Positions 1-5,890 of a stretch of 7,766 nucleotides of DNA are shown piece by piece. The position numbers were made by a program, and so were the translations under genes. Source of the DNA: Lachnoclostridium sp. UBA6475 (GTDB taxonomy: Bacteria; Bacillota; Clostridia; Lachnospirales; Lachnospiraceae); the NCBI GenBank assembly GCA_002435545.1, contig DJNB01000238.1, positions 29,881-37,646 on the forward strand, read 5' to 3'. A model generated the notes under the pieces. The model had not been told where the DNA came from, made no database searches, and saw only the letters and a program-made list of their open reading frames with translations. The stretch's first letter is position 1, and every line of letters starts with the position of its first letter.

Positions 1-146
1 GTAAAATAAATATGCCCGCTGCTATGATACTTGCAGTTCGATATTTCTCCTTTTACAAATACAACCGCAAGTGCCTCCTCTCGCTGAAACATCATTTTGA
101 TGTACTGATTGACGGCAGATACGGTGTAAACCTGACCTCTATTCAT
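1..146 (-). CDS. xseA: Exodeoxyribonuclease VII large subunit, N-terminal part only (partial)
   Basis: The first 48 codons of a minus-strand gene that runs off the left edge of the window. The peptide begins MNRGQVYTVSAVNQYIK and continues with VKGEISNCKYHSSGHIYF. This matches the start of the OB-fold DNA-binding domain of XseA (pattern YTVS..N.YIK, then V.GEIS..K.H.SGH.YF). In the family, XseA pairs with several XseB subunits to degrade single-stranded DNA to oligonucleotides in the cytoplasm. The ATG at 146-144 overlaps the end of nusB by 8 bases, which suggests translational coupling. A GGGG stretch about 10 bases upstream, inside nusB, could be a weak ribosome binding site. In Bacillus subtilis folD lies between nusB and xseA; here they touch. 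The catalytic part lies outside the window, so integrity cannot be judged. Confidence 0.9.
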   Translation of the reverse strand, partial: MNRGQVYTVSAVNQYIKMMFQREEALAVVFVKGEISNCKYHSSGHIYF

Positions 147-537
147 TTACTATTTTCCCCAAAATTCCATTTACAAACGCAGCTCCGCCGTCTTCGCCAT
201 ATGTTTTTGCCAGTTCAACGGCTTCGTTGACAGCGACTCCGACCGGAATCTCCTCATCAAATTTTGCTTCATAAATCGCCAGACGCAGGATCGCCAGTTC
301 TTCTTTTCCGATCCGGTCGATCTTCCAACCATTGGAATGTTCCGAGATCAATTCATCAATCTCCGGAAGCTTGTCCATGATCTTTGCCACATGCTCCTCG
401 ATATATGCCTGATCTTTTTCTTTCCATTCTGCGGTTTCCATATAGGTTTCTTTTTGTTCATCAAACGGTTCCTTCCCATAAAATTCTCTCTGGAATAACA
501 AGATAAAAACCTGTTCTCTGATTTCTCTTCTAGTCAT
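139..537 (-). CDS. nusB: Transcription antitermination factor NusB
   Basis: A 132-residue protein of normal NusB length. It is an all-helical RNA-binding protein that, in the family, pairs with NusE (ribosomal protein S10) on boxA RNA to suppress premature termination in rRNA operons. Visible signatures are the N-terminal TRREIREQVFILLFQ helix (residues 2-16), W71..DRIGK, LAILRLAIYE (81-90), the IPVGVAVNEAVELAK block (97-111) and the C-terminal FVNGILGKI (121-129). I chose the ATG at 537-535 because a GAGGA ribosome binding site lies about 6 bases upstream. An in-frame ATG at 549 would add MRTH but has a poor site and overlaps that GAGGA. The gene follows the Asp23/Gls24 gene after a 105-base gap and overlaps xseA by 8 bases. 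No clear promoter or terminator is visible in the gap. Confidence 0.95.
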   Translation of the reverse strand: MTRREIREQVFILLFQREFYGKEPFDEQKETYMETAEWKEKDQAYIEEHVAKIMDKLPEIDELISEHSNGWKIDRIGKEELAILRLAIYEAKFDEEIPVGVAVNEAVELAKTYGEDGGAAFVNGILGKIVNE

Positions 538-642
538 ATGCGTCCTCATTTCTTTTTATTTGTCTTTATGACACAACAAGAGTGCAACAAAGCGCCTTTT
601 TTTCAAGCCGCTTCGCTGCATACTCTATCTGTGCATATTCTT

Positions 643-1011
643 TTATGCCTGTTCTTCCGCTGCAATTCCTGCGATACGGACATTGACTTTTTCCACTTCC
701 AGTCCGGTCATGTTTTCAATGGCCTGTGATACTTTCTTCTGCACTTTCTCTGACACTTCCGGAATGCTGTATCCATATTTCAAAGTGACGGAAATTTCAA
801 CTGCTGCCTTATCTCCGGCAATTGTCACGCGGACTCCTTTGGAATAATTTTTCATCCCCAGTTTTCCTGCAATGTCATTGATGCTGCCACCAGCCATAGA
901 CTGTACTCCGTCTACCTCTGCTGCGGAAATCCCTGCGATAGCAGAAACCACATCACTTGCGATCTGCACTTCCCCGATGCTGTTTTTTGATCCAAATACT
1001 TCTTTTGCCAT
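643..1011 (-). CDS. Asp23/Gls24 family envelope stress response protein (YqhY-like)
   Basis: A 122-residue protein with the Asp23/Gls24 (DUF322) pattern: GEVQIASDVVSAIAGISAAEVDGV at residues 13-36, a Gly-rich turn, the strand pair GVRVTIAGDKAAVEISVTLKYGYSIPEV (59-86), then an amphipathic helix with KKVSQAIENMTGLEVEKVNVRIAGI (92-116). The protein is cytoplasmic with no signal peptide or membrane segment. In B. subtilis the family member YqhY lies in the accBC-yqhY-nusB neighbourhood and has been linked to fatty acid synthesis control. Here it follows spoIIIAH directly and there is no accB or accC. I chose the ATG at 1011-1009 because a GAGGTG ribosome binding site sits 6 bases upstream. The in-frame GTG at 1020 lies inside that site. 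The family call is firm; the exact role is not known from the sequence. Confidence 0.92.
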   Translation of the reverse strand: MAKEVFGSKNSIGEVQIASDVVSAIAGISAAEVDGVQSMAGGSINDIAGKLGMKNYSKGVRVTIAGDKAAVEISVTLKYGYSIPEVSEKVQKKVSQAIENMTGLEVEKVNVRIAGIAAEEQA

Positions 1012-1044
1012 ATCTGTCACCTCATCTATCTTTCCTTAAAAAAC

Positions 1045-1050
1045 ATTATA
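1045..1050 (-). promoter_or_regulatory. Possible vegetative -10 box for the Asp23-nusB-xseA unit
   Basis: The minus strand reads TATAAT exactly at 1050-1045, in the 58-base gap between spoIIIAH and the Asp23 gene, about 35 bases before the Asp23 ATG. No good -35 box stands at 16-18 bases upstream (the hexamer at 17 bases is GTAAAT). This makes it only a candidate. It makes biological sense because nusB and xseA are housekeeping genes that should not depend only on a mother-cell sporulation promoter. Confidence 0.3.
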
Positions 1051-1069
1051 TAGTACTAGTTTACCACAT

Positions 1070-1750
1070 TTACTGTTTTTTGCCAACAGGAGAAATAACA
1101 ATTTTATCAGAAGTACATTCTGCCTTTCTTTTTACGACATCTTCGATCTGGGCAATCTGCTGTTCTGTAAGTTCTTCCGCATTGACGATCACATCGACAC
1201 TGTCGTTGACAATCGTTACGACGGTCTCATCAAATCCTTTGGCAGCAAGCAGGTTTTCCGTTGCTGTCTCTTTTTCATTGACAGCCGTCATGGCAACGAT
1301 CTCATTCATTGCCTTTTCTTTTTGTGCATCGGATGCCGTCTTGCTGTTTACCAGTTCCAGAAGTGTCTCTTTGTTTTTGGCTCTTGTCTGCTCACGGGAA
1401 AGTTTGGCGGATTCAAAATAATCTGCTTTTACCGTGTTATTGACAAGCACTGCCTCTCCGGCATTTTCTTTGGATGCAACGTTTTCCGAATCCACTTGTT
1501 CTGCCGTCTGCGCTGCGGTGTCTTCCTCACTGATGTCTGCCACTTCGCTGTCATCTACGTTTTCCGCTGCGACATTTTCCTCCGTACTTTCTGCGCTCTC
1601 CTGTCCGGATTCGGTTTGTGCCGTCGTTCCGTCCCCGGTGAGATTAAGTGCCAGTTCTTCTTCCCCGGTAAGGCTCAGATAGCCGGCAAGAGCAACCATG
1701 ACAACGAGCGCCGTTATGATAATCTGATTTTTTCGCAAAAGTTTTTTCAC
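1070..1750 (-). CDS. spoIIIAH: Stage III sporulation protein AH
   Basis: A 226-residue protein, close to the B. subtilis length (218). It has one N-terminal membrane segment at about residues 9-28 (IIITALVVMVALAGYL), then an acidic, Ala/Ser/Thr/Glu-rich linker (about 30-100). The C-terminal domain (about 103-223) has the ring-building pattern: YFESAKLSREQTRAKN, a helical region, then TVVTIVNDSVDVIV and EQQIAQIEDVV. In the family SpoIIIAH faces the intermembrane space and binds forespore SpoIIQ, joining the two cells in the engulfment channel, and is related to EscJ/PrgK ring proteins. It starts with GTG at 1750-1748, immediately after the spoIIIAG stop codon. A perfect AGGAGG lies inside the last codons of spoIIIAG, 8 bases upstream, so translation is probably coupled. 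It is the last gene of the spoIIIA operon. No hairpin terminator follows it. Confidence 0.95.
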   Translation of the reverse strand: MKKLLRKNQIIITALVVMVALAGYLSLTGEEELALNLTGDGTTAQTESGQESAESTEENVAAENVDDSEVADISEEDTAAQTAEQVDSENVASKENAGEAVLVNNTVKADYFESAKLSREQTRAKNKETLLELVNSKTASDAQKEKAMNEIVAMTAVNEKETATENLLAAKGFDETVVTIVNDSVDVIVNAEELTEQQIAQIEDVVKRKAECTSDKIVISPVGKKQ

Positions 1751-2293
1751 TTATTTTGCCTCCTTACTTTTCATTACTTTAATTTTATGACTTTCCACCG
1801 GAAATAATGCCGAAATTGCACCGATTATTTCCCGCTGCATCGCCGGACTGTCACCACCACTGCAAACCACCACGATACCTTCGATCTGGGGTTCGATCTC
1901 CTGCACCACATACGGCGAAGATTCTTTGGATTCTCCATCCAAAAGCACCGTCTCTTCTTCGGTCTTTGTATCGTCCTGAGTACTGTCTTTCAATGTTACT
2001 TTTTCCTTCGACGCCTGCAGGGTAAGCATGACATCTGCCTTTCCGACACCATCTACCTGTTCTAATATATCTTTTACTTGTTTTTCCATTTTTTCCTTGT
2101 ACTGCTGCATATCGTCCGTTGTGCTTTGATCGTTTACGGTTTCCTTTTGGCTGTCCACCTGCCCGGACTGCTGTTCTCTCTCCTGCACGGAGATAAGTAA
2201 CAGAAGGATTCCCACTGCAATTAAAAGTAAAATTTTTCCTTTTCCTGCCTTTTTTATCATCTGCCGGATATTGTCACTCCACGTCTCTTTCAT
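1751..2293 (-). CDS. spoIIIAG: Stage III sporulation protein AG
   Basis: A 180-residue protein with a short cytoplasmic N-terminus and one membrane segment at about 19-36 (GKILLLIAVGILLLLISV). A polar linker follows, then a ring-building domain split in two: YKEKMEKQVKDILEQVDGVGKADVMLTL (65-92) and PYVVQEIEPQIEGIVVVCSGGDSP..REIIGAISALFPVESHKIKVMK (127-175). The insert between the halves (about 93-126) is polar; in B. subtilis SpoIIIAG this insert makes the beta-triangle of the large ring. At 180 residues it is shorter than the B. subtilis protein (about 229), mostly in the linker and insert. The ATG at 2293 has AGGAAG about 8 bases upstream and overlaps the end of spoIIIAF by 20 bases. Function in the family: a wide oligomeric ring in the mother-cell engulfing membrane. 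Confidence 0.95.
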   Translation of the reverse strand: MKETWSDNIRQMIKKAGKGKILLLIAVGILLLLISVQEREQQSGQVDSQKETVNDQSTTDDMQQYKEKMEKQVKDILEQVDGVGKADVMLTLQASKEKVTLKDSTQDDTKTEEETVLLDGESKESSPYVVQEIEPQIEGIVVVCSGGDSPAMQREIIGAISALFPVESHKIKVMKSKEAK

Positions 2294-2591
2294 ATTGATC
2301 TTCCTGCCCTTCCTGCGTGATGAGTTTCTCCCGCTTTTCCCCGATGCGCTCTATCTCTTCCTGCATCTCCCGCGTATTCCGCTCTCTCTCGTACTTAAAA
2401 AAACACTCTTCCACAATATCTTCTTTTTTTAACTGCTGAAATAAAGGTGCCGCCACTACAAGAAGGATCAAAAGTCCTTCCATAAATTGGAAATATCGTC
2501 GGTATGCCGTACTGGAAAAAATATGAAGGAGCAGGGAAAATACAAGCATCACTCCGGTAATCTGTTTTACAATATCAAATATCTGTTCCAT
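2274..2591 (-). CDS. spoIIIAF: Stage III sporulation protein AF, short form
   Basis: A 105-residue protein with two membrane segments, at about 8-26 (VKQITGVMLVFSLLLHIF) and 36-53 (FMEGLLILLVVAAPLFQQL). The family-typical YRRYFQFMEGLLILL block lies between and within them. The remaining 50 residues are highly charged and helical (ECFFKYERERNTREMQEEIERIGEKREKL). SpoIIIAF of B. subtilis is about 206 residues with a C-terminal ring-building domain; this protein has no room for one. No frameshift is evident, because the reading frame ends neatly in a 20-base overlap with spoIIIAG. The start is certain: AAAGGAGG lies 5 bases before the ATG and the gene begins 11 bases after spoIIIAE. Identity rests on the N-terminal half and on its position between AE and AG. 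It is an inner part of the sporulation channel in the mother-cell engulfing membrane. Confidence 0.88.
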   Translation of the reverse strand: MEQIFDIVKQITGVMLVFSLLLHIFSSTAYRRYFQFMEGLLILLVVAAPLFQQLKKEDIVEECFFKYERERNTREMQEEIERIGEKREKLITQEGQEDQYERDVE

Positions 2592-2602
2592 CGTTTCCTC
2601 CT

Positions 2603-3745
2603 TTAATTGGTCGCGGCAATAATGATCGTAAGGGTCAGTAAAAAAAGCACCGCCACCATAAATACAAGTTGAAATAATAATTTTCCACTGTCTGCACTTC
2701 CCTGAAATACAGCCACCATCCTCCGGTCTGCCACCGGCTGGGAAAAAGCTGCAACCACCCGGTACGTAAAGGTAAACAGGCCCAGTTTCAAAAGCGGAAG
2801 CAGACAGATCAATGCAATGGCAATGATCCCGCCAACCCCGATCGCACTTTTGATAAGAATTCCGCTTCCGACGATCGTATCGGTGACTCCACCGAAAACA
2901 TTACCTACTCCGGGAAGACTCTCTGCTGCCCGAAAGACCGCACTTCGTTTTACCTGATCCAGCGCCGGCATCAAAAGCCCCTTGATTCCCTGATGGCCGA
3001 GCATGATGCCCAATATGATCTTGGTACCGACACGCACGATACTTTCCAGAAGCATCGCCAGTTTATCAAATTTTCCACCGGAAAGGGGATTCAATACCCG
3101 GAGCAGAAAATAAATCTGTATCATCGGCAGAAACAGATAATACAATACCGTCTCTGCCACACCGATCGTAGCCAGCGTCGCCTGATAAAACGCAAACGAT
3201 GTCGCACTGCCGCTGCTCCACGTCAAAGCAAGGGAAAACGCCGGTACGAGGACTTTCATAAAAGAAAGGACTTGAAAAAGCACTTCTTTTGCCACGGAAA
3301 AGACGCCATAAAAAGCCGAAACCAGTATCGTAACAACGAGAAAATAGAGCATGTGAAATCCATTTTCTCCCAATTGTTTTTCGTACAGACTTCCCGTCAG
3401 ATTTAAAAATATCCCGGATAAGACCGCGTAGAGAAGAAGGCGGAATACGAGCGTCTTGTGCTCGTCCCATTGGCTGATGGCTCCTTCACTTATGTATTGT
3501 GTAATTGTATCCCAGGATAATTCACTGTCCCCGCGGCATACATTTTCTACGTAATCACGGATAGAAAATGGAATCCCGGTATCGCTCCCTTCTTTTAACC
3601 GGTCGTCTATTTCATCCAGTGAAATACTCTCTTTAATTTCCTTTGAAATAGAACTTGTCTGATCTGCAGTTTCCGCGTAAACACTTACTTTACTGCCACT
3701 TAATAGAATTCCAATAACCATAAACAGGATCCATCTCTTTTTCAT
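2603..3745 (-). CDS. spoIIIAE: Stage III sporulation protein AE
   Basis: A 380-residue polytopic membrane protein (B. subtilis: about 399). It starts with a probable signal peptide (MKKRWILFMVIGILL, cleavage likely after VYA at residue 24), followed by an acidic extracytoplasmic region of about 75 residues. After that come several hydrophobic segments, roughly 100-117, 134-151, 158-177, 183-215, 236-256, 292-320 and 355-377. The loop with FRAAESLPGVGNVFGGVTDTIVGSG (271-295) is characteristic of the family. It is the largest membrane component of the SpoIIIA-SpoIIQ channel complex and is required for sigma-G activity in the forespore. I chose the ATG at 3745 over an upstream in-frame start at 3868. 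It overlaps the spoIIIAD stop in an ATGA, has AGGAGA 9-10 bases upstream, and yields a signal peptide at the very N-terminus. Confidence 0.95.
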   Translation of the reverse strand: MKKRWILFMVIGILLSGSKVSVYAETADQTSSISKEIKESISLDEIDDRLKEGSDTGIPFSIRDYVENVCRGDSELSWDTITQYISEGAISQWDEHKTLVFRLLLYAVLSGIFLNLTGSLYEKQLGENGFHMLYFLVVTILVSAFYGVFSVAKEVLFQVLSFMKVLVPAFSLALTWSSGSATSFAFYQATLATIGVAETVLYYLFLPMIQIYFLLRVLNPLSGGKFDKLAMLLESIVRVGTKIILGIMLGHQGIKGLLMPALDQVKRSAVFRAAESLPGVGNVFGGVTDTIVGSGILIKSAIGVGGIIAIALICLLPLLKLGLFTFTYRVVAAFSQPVADRRMVAVFQGSADSGKLLFQLVFMVAVLFLLTLTIIIAATN

Positions 3746-4122
3746 GGCATCATCTCTCCTATCGTCTCCAGCAGGGTCTGAAGTACCGGAAGGCTTACCA
3801 CTACCATGCTCATTTTTCCAAAAAAATCCACCTGGCAGGCAATGGCATGCTGACCGGCATCTTTGCACAGTGTCGCCGTAAATTCAGATATGTATGCGAT
3901 ACCGATCATTTTCAGCACAACACCAATGTATTCCTCTTTGATACCGGTATATTCGGTTATCGTCCTGAACATGTCCACCATATATTCAAATTTCCGTATC
4001 GCATAAAAAAATACGATAATCCCAGTGACAAGGGCAATCCAGATACCGATCTCCCGGTGCATATTTCCCACCATTACCGCGAGCATCATACCCGCGATGG
4101 CAAACAAAGCAATCTGAATCAT
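3742..4122 (-). CDS. spoIIIAD: Stage III sporulation protein AD
   Basis: A 126-residue membrane protein (B. subtilis: about 133) with hydrophobic segments at about 2-19, 24-42, 66-80 and 104-116. The family block KMIGIAYISEFTATLCKDAGQHAIA (71-95) is clear, followed by VDFFGKMSMVVVSLPVLQTLL. It resembles SpoIIIAC in its first part, as known for this pair. The role is structural, in the channel of the engulfing membrane. The gene overlaps spoIIIAC upstream and spoIIIAE downstream, each through ATGA (4 bases), so the three are almost certainly translated together. A GAAAGG stretch about 14 bases before the ATG is a weak ribosome binding site, consistent with coupling rather than independent initiation. 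Confidence 0.95.
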   Translation of the reverse strand: MIQIALFAIAGMMLAVMVGNMHREIGIWIALVTGIIVFFYAIRKFEYMVDMFRTITEYTGIKEEYIGVVLKMIGIAYISEFTATLCKDAGQHAIACQVDFFGKMSMVVVSLPVLQTLLETIGEMMP

Positions 4123-4313
4123 AAGTCAAACAACCTTTCTATCGTTTCAAACAGATCAACGATGTAGGGAACCACCCAGTACAACACGATCAAAAGTCCG
4201 GCAAGGCTTGTCAAAAATGCCTGTTCTTCTCTTCCCGACTGCCTTAGGATCTGATTGCATATCGTAACCAGTATTCCCACAAGCGCGATCTTAAATATAA
4301 TTCCTATCTCCAC
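4119..4313 (-). CDS. spoIIIAC: Stage III sporulation protein AC
   Basis: A 64-residue protein (B. subtilis: 68) made of two membrane helices, at about 3-20 (GIIFKIALVGILVTICNQ) and 32-50 (AFLTSLAGLLIVLYWVVPY). A short polar turn with RQSGREEQ separates them, and the C-terminal helix is amphipathic (IVDLFETIERLFDL). This matches the SpoIIIAC pattern. The start is GTG at 4313-4311, giving the N-terminus (M)EIGIIFK. An AAGGAAGG ribosome binding site lies 7 bases upstream and overlaps the stop codon of spoIIIAB. A TTG seven codons further upstream lies before that site and is not a likely start. The gene follows spoIIIAB by 13 bases and overlaps spoIIIAD by 4. The role is a small membrane subunit of the sporulation channel. 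Confidence 0.93.
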   Translation of the reverse strand: MEIGIIFKIALVGILVTICNQILRQSGREEQAFLTSLAGLLIVLYWVVPYIVDLFETIERLFDL

Positions 4314-4326
4314 TGTAAAACCTTCC

Positions 4327-4848
4327 TTATACAAGCAATATTGTAAGCATCACTCCCACCATAATACCGCATACATAGTATAGTTTCATCCGATTTTGCT
4401 TTTCTTTATTTCTCTTTCGTATCATCTCTTCGAGCTGTTTTAGCGCAAATGTCAAGCCCTCTTCTTTGGACTGTCTGTCATTGTCCGCAAGCTGCCTTCC
4501 GGTCTCTAGAAGCAGGCTCCTCGCCTCCGGCTCAAGCGCCGACGGCGGTATCTTTTTCTTTACCTGTCCACACCAAAGACTGGCAAAGTCACCCTGCTCT
4601 CTCTGCTCCATTTCTTCTGCCAGAGATAGAAAAAAGCAGCTCATCACTCCACGCGCGCGATTTCCAATTGTTTCCAGCAGATCCGGCATTGCTGAATGCA
4701 GATAGCGTAATTCTCCCTGCATCTGCATCAATGCTTTTCTTAACTCGATCAGATTACGCAGCCGTTCCATATACTGCCCGGCATAGTAGATTCCCATCGC
4801 AGCGGTCCCCAAAAACAATACCACACTTCCAACGATCTTATATATCAT
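4327..4848 (-). CDS. spoIIIAB: Stage III sporulation protein AB
   Basis: A 173-residue protein, almost exactly the B. subtilis length (171). An N-terminal membrane segment (about 4-23, KIVGSVVLFLGTAAMGIYYA) is followed by a soluble all-helical domain with LIELRKALMQMQGELRYL (33-50), ...PDLLETI, SLAEEM, and the ETGRQLADNDRQSKEEGL segment (115-132). A final hydrophobic segment is at 157-173. The soluble domain of SpoIIIAB is known to resemble GspF of type II secretion, and the protein is thought to link the AA ATPase to the membrane complex. I chose the ATG at 4848, which places the membrane segment at the N-terminus. It overlaps the 3' end of spoIIIAA by 11 bases and has GGGGGAG about 8 bases upstream. 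An in-frame start at 4944 would lie deep inside spoIIIAA and is rejected. Confidence 0.94.
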   Translation of the reverse strand: MIYKIVGSVVLFLGTAAMGIYYAGQYMERLRNLIELRKALMQMQGELRYLHSAMPDLLETIGNRARGVMSCFFLSLAEEMEQREQGDFASLWCGQVKKKIPPSALEPEARSLLLETGRQLADNDRQSKEEGLTFALKQLEEMIRKRNKEKQNRMKLYYVCGIMVGVMLTILLV

Positions 4849-5743
4849 AACATTCCACTCCCCCTGTCCCCCGCACACTTGCGATCTGTCCGGGAGCTGC
4901 CCCCTGCTGCAGTAAGATATAGCACTCAAAATACTGCTTTTCAAACAGATCCTTCATGTCCGGCCGGCGTTTCCACTCTTCCCATCTTTCTCCATGCGCT
5001 GTCGCGATCACGCTGCATCCACATTTCAGCACTTCCTGCAGGGCAAGGATGTCCTGCTTTCCTCCGATTTCATCAACCACCAGTACTTCCGGCGACAAAC
5101 TTCTCACCGCCATCATCATTCCAACGGCTTTCGGGCAGCGGTCCAGTACATCGGTCCGCGGCCCCACATCTTTTTGCGGTTCCCCCCGGTAACACCCGGC
5201 GATCTCACTCCGTTCGTCCACGATCACGACATTTTTCTTCGCATATTCTCCCGATATTTTCCTCGCCAAATCACGCAATATCGTAGTTTTTCCGCACCTT
5301 GGCGGTGCTATTATCAATGTATTTTTAATCCTATTGTCCTGCCACAAATACGGCAGTATCTTGTCCGCACATCCAAGTTTTTCATGAGAAATACGAATGT
5401 TAGCAAAAGAAATATTTTGTATGTATTTTACCTTTCCCTCTTCGACGACAACTTGTCCGGCAACCCCCACGCGGTGCCCTCCCGGTATCGTCAGATATCC
5501 CTTGGCAATCTCATCTTCAAATGCATACAGGGAATACCCACTCATATAATCCATCATTTCTTTCATATCCATCCGCGTCACCTGCGTATGCTCAATGCGG
5601 TGCTTTTTCCCATCGTACCACTCAACCGCCTGTCCGATACGGAACCGGATCTCCTGCAGTGCCTGCCACCTTCCCTGCAGACACTTTTCTATAACAGAAC
5701 GGTATTTGTGCGGTATGACTTCAATGATATCTTGTCCCGGCAT
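4838..5743 (-). CDS. spoIIIAA: Stage III sporulation protein AA, secretion-type ATPase
   Basis: A 301-residue cytoplasmic protein (B. subtilis: about 307). The N-terminal region has the family's EIRFRIGQAVE (31-41) and GYLTIPGGHRVGVAGQ (82-97). The AAA/secretion ATPase core carries Walker A APPRCGKTT (146-154, Lys152), an Asp/Glu-rich strand VIVDERSEI (173-181), DVLDRCPKAVGMMMAVRSLSPE (198-219), Walker B VLVVDEIG (220-227, Asp224/Glu225) and TAHG (248-251). The first Walker A residue is Ala rather than Gly, but the catalytic Lys and Thr are intact. The protein resembles type II/IV secretion ATPases and is thought to energise the SpoIIIA channel from the mother-cell side. It is the first gene of the operon. 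The ATG at 5743 has a GGAGAG ribosome binding site about 7 bases upstream, with a sigma-E-like promoter just before that. Confidence 0.96.
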   Translation of the reverse strand: MPGQDIIEVIPHKYRSVIEKCLQGRWQALQEIRFRIGQAVEWYDGKKHRIEHTQVTRMDMKEMMDYMSGYSLYAFEDEIAKGYLTIPGGHRVGVAGQVVVEEGKVKYIQNISFANIRISHEKLGCADKILPYLWQDNRIKNTLIIAPPRCGKTTILRDLARKISGEYAKKNVVIVDERSEIAGCYRGEPQKDVGPRTDVLDRCPKAVGMMMAVRSLSPEVLVVDEIGGKQDILALQEVLKCGCSVIATAHGERWEEWKRRPDMKDLFEKQYFECYILLQQGAAPGQIASVRGTGGVECYDI

Positions 5744-5771
5744 AATGATCTCTCCTTCACTGTTTTACTTG

Positions 5772-5799
5772 AATATATGCGATTATTTTTGGATTATGC
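5772..5799 (-). promoter_or_regulatory. Candidate sigma-E promoter of the spoIIIA operon
   Basis: On the minus strand, GCATAAT (5799-5793) resembles the sigma-E -35 element KMATATT (6 of 7). After a 13-base spacer, CATATATT (5779-5772) resembles the -10 element CATACAMT (6 of 8). Transcription would begin near 5765, leaving about 20 bases of leader that contain the GGAGAG ribosome binding site of spoIIIAA. Sigma-E control of spoIIIA is established in B. subtilis; the site assignment here is by eye. Confidence 0.45.
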
Positions 5800-5828
5800 T
5801 TGAAAGAATAAAAAAAATATGGTACTGT
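5800..5828 (+). promoter_or_regulatory. Candidate sigma-A promoter of aroE
   Basis: TTGAAA at 5800-5805 (one mismatch to TTGACA) is followed after exactly 17 bases by TACTGT at 5823-5828. That hexamer keeps the key T1, A2 and T6 bases and is preceded by TGG, an extended -10 TGN. Transcription would start near 5835, giving a leader of about 55 bases before the aroE ATG. The site lies back to back with the candidate spoIIIA promoter on the other strand. Confidence 0.45.
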
Positions 5829-5846
5829 TTTATAGAGACAATGATT

Positions 5847-5876
5847 ACTATTTTTTAGAAAACTATTTTTTAGAAA
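5847..5876 (+). repeat. Exact 15-bp tandem duplication in the aroE leader
   Basis: ACTATTTTTTAGAAA occurs twice in direct succession, at 5847-5861 and 5862-5876, without mismatch. The second copy runs into GG and so forms the AGAAAGGA ribosome binding site of aroE (about 11 bases before the ATG). The first copy continues into AC and does not. It looks like a recent slippage or duplication in an A/T-rich leader. Confidence 0.9.
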
Positions 5877-5890
5877 GGATAATATATATT

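Noticed and set aside
589..620. Possible terminator around GCGCCTTTTTTT and GCCGCTTCGCTGC
   Set aside because: On the plus strand the T run has no stable stem before it. On the minus strand the short 5-bp imperfect stem has no T run after it.
538..642. Minus-strand stretch between the Asp23 gene and nusB that reads as EYAQIEYAAKRLEKKALCC in one frame
   Set aside because: The helix-like peptide has no in-frame start codon or ribosome binding site and ends at TAA after about 25 codons. It is probably chance.
957..1807. Long plus-strand open frames at 957-1421, 1322-1807 and 1434-1682 opposite spoIIIAH
   Set aside because: They are antisense shadows of the low-complexity spoIIIAH coding sequence, with Ser/Cys/Phe-rich translations, no ribosome binding sites and no family resemblance.
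4994..5803. Plus-strand open frame of 269 codons opposite spoIIIAA
   Set aside because: The minus strand has an unmistakable ATPase with Walker motifs. The opposite translation is His/Arg/Pro-rich, lacks a ribosome binding site and matches nothing.
5819..5890. Longer N-terminus for AroE starting at 5819
   Set aside because: The extra residues are encoded by the A/T-rich leader and its tandem repeat, there is no ribosome binding site, and family members start at the YGLIG strand.
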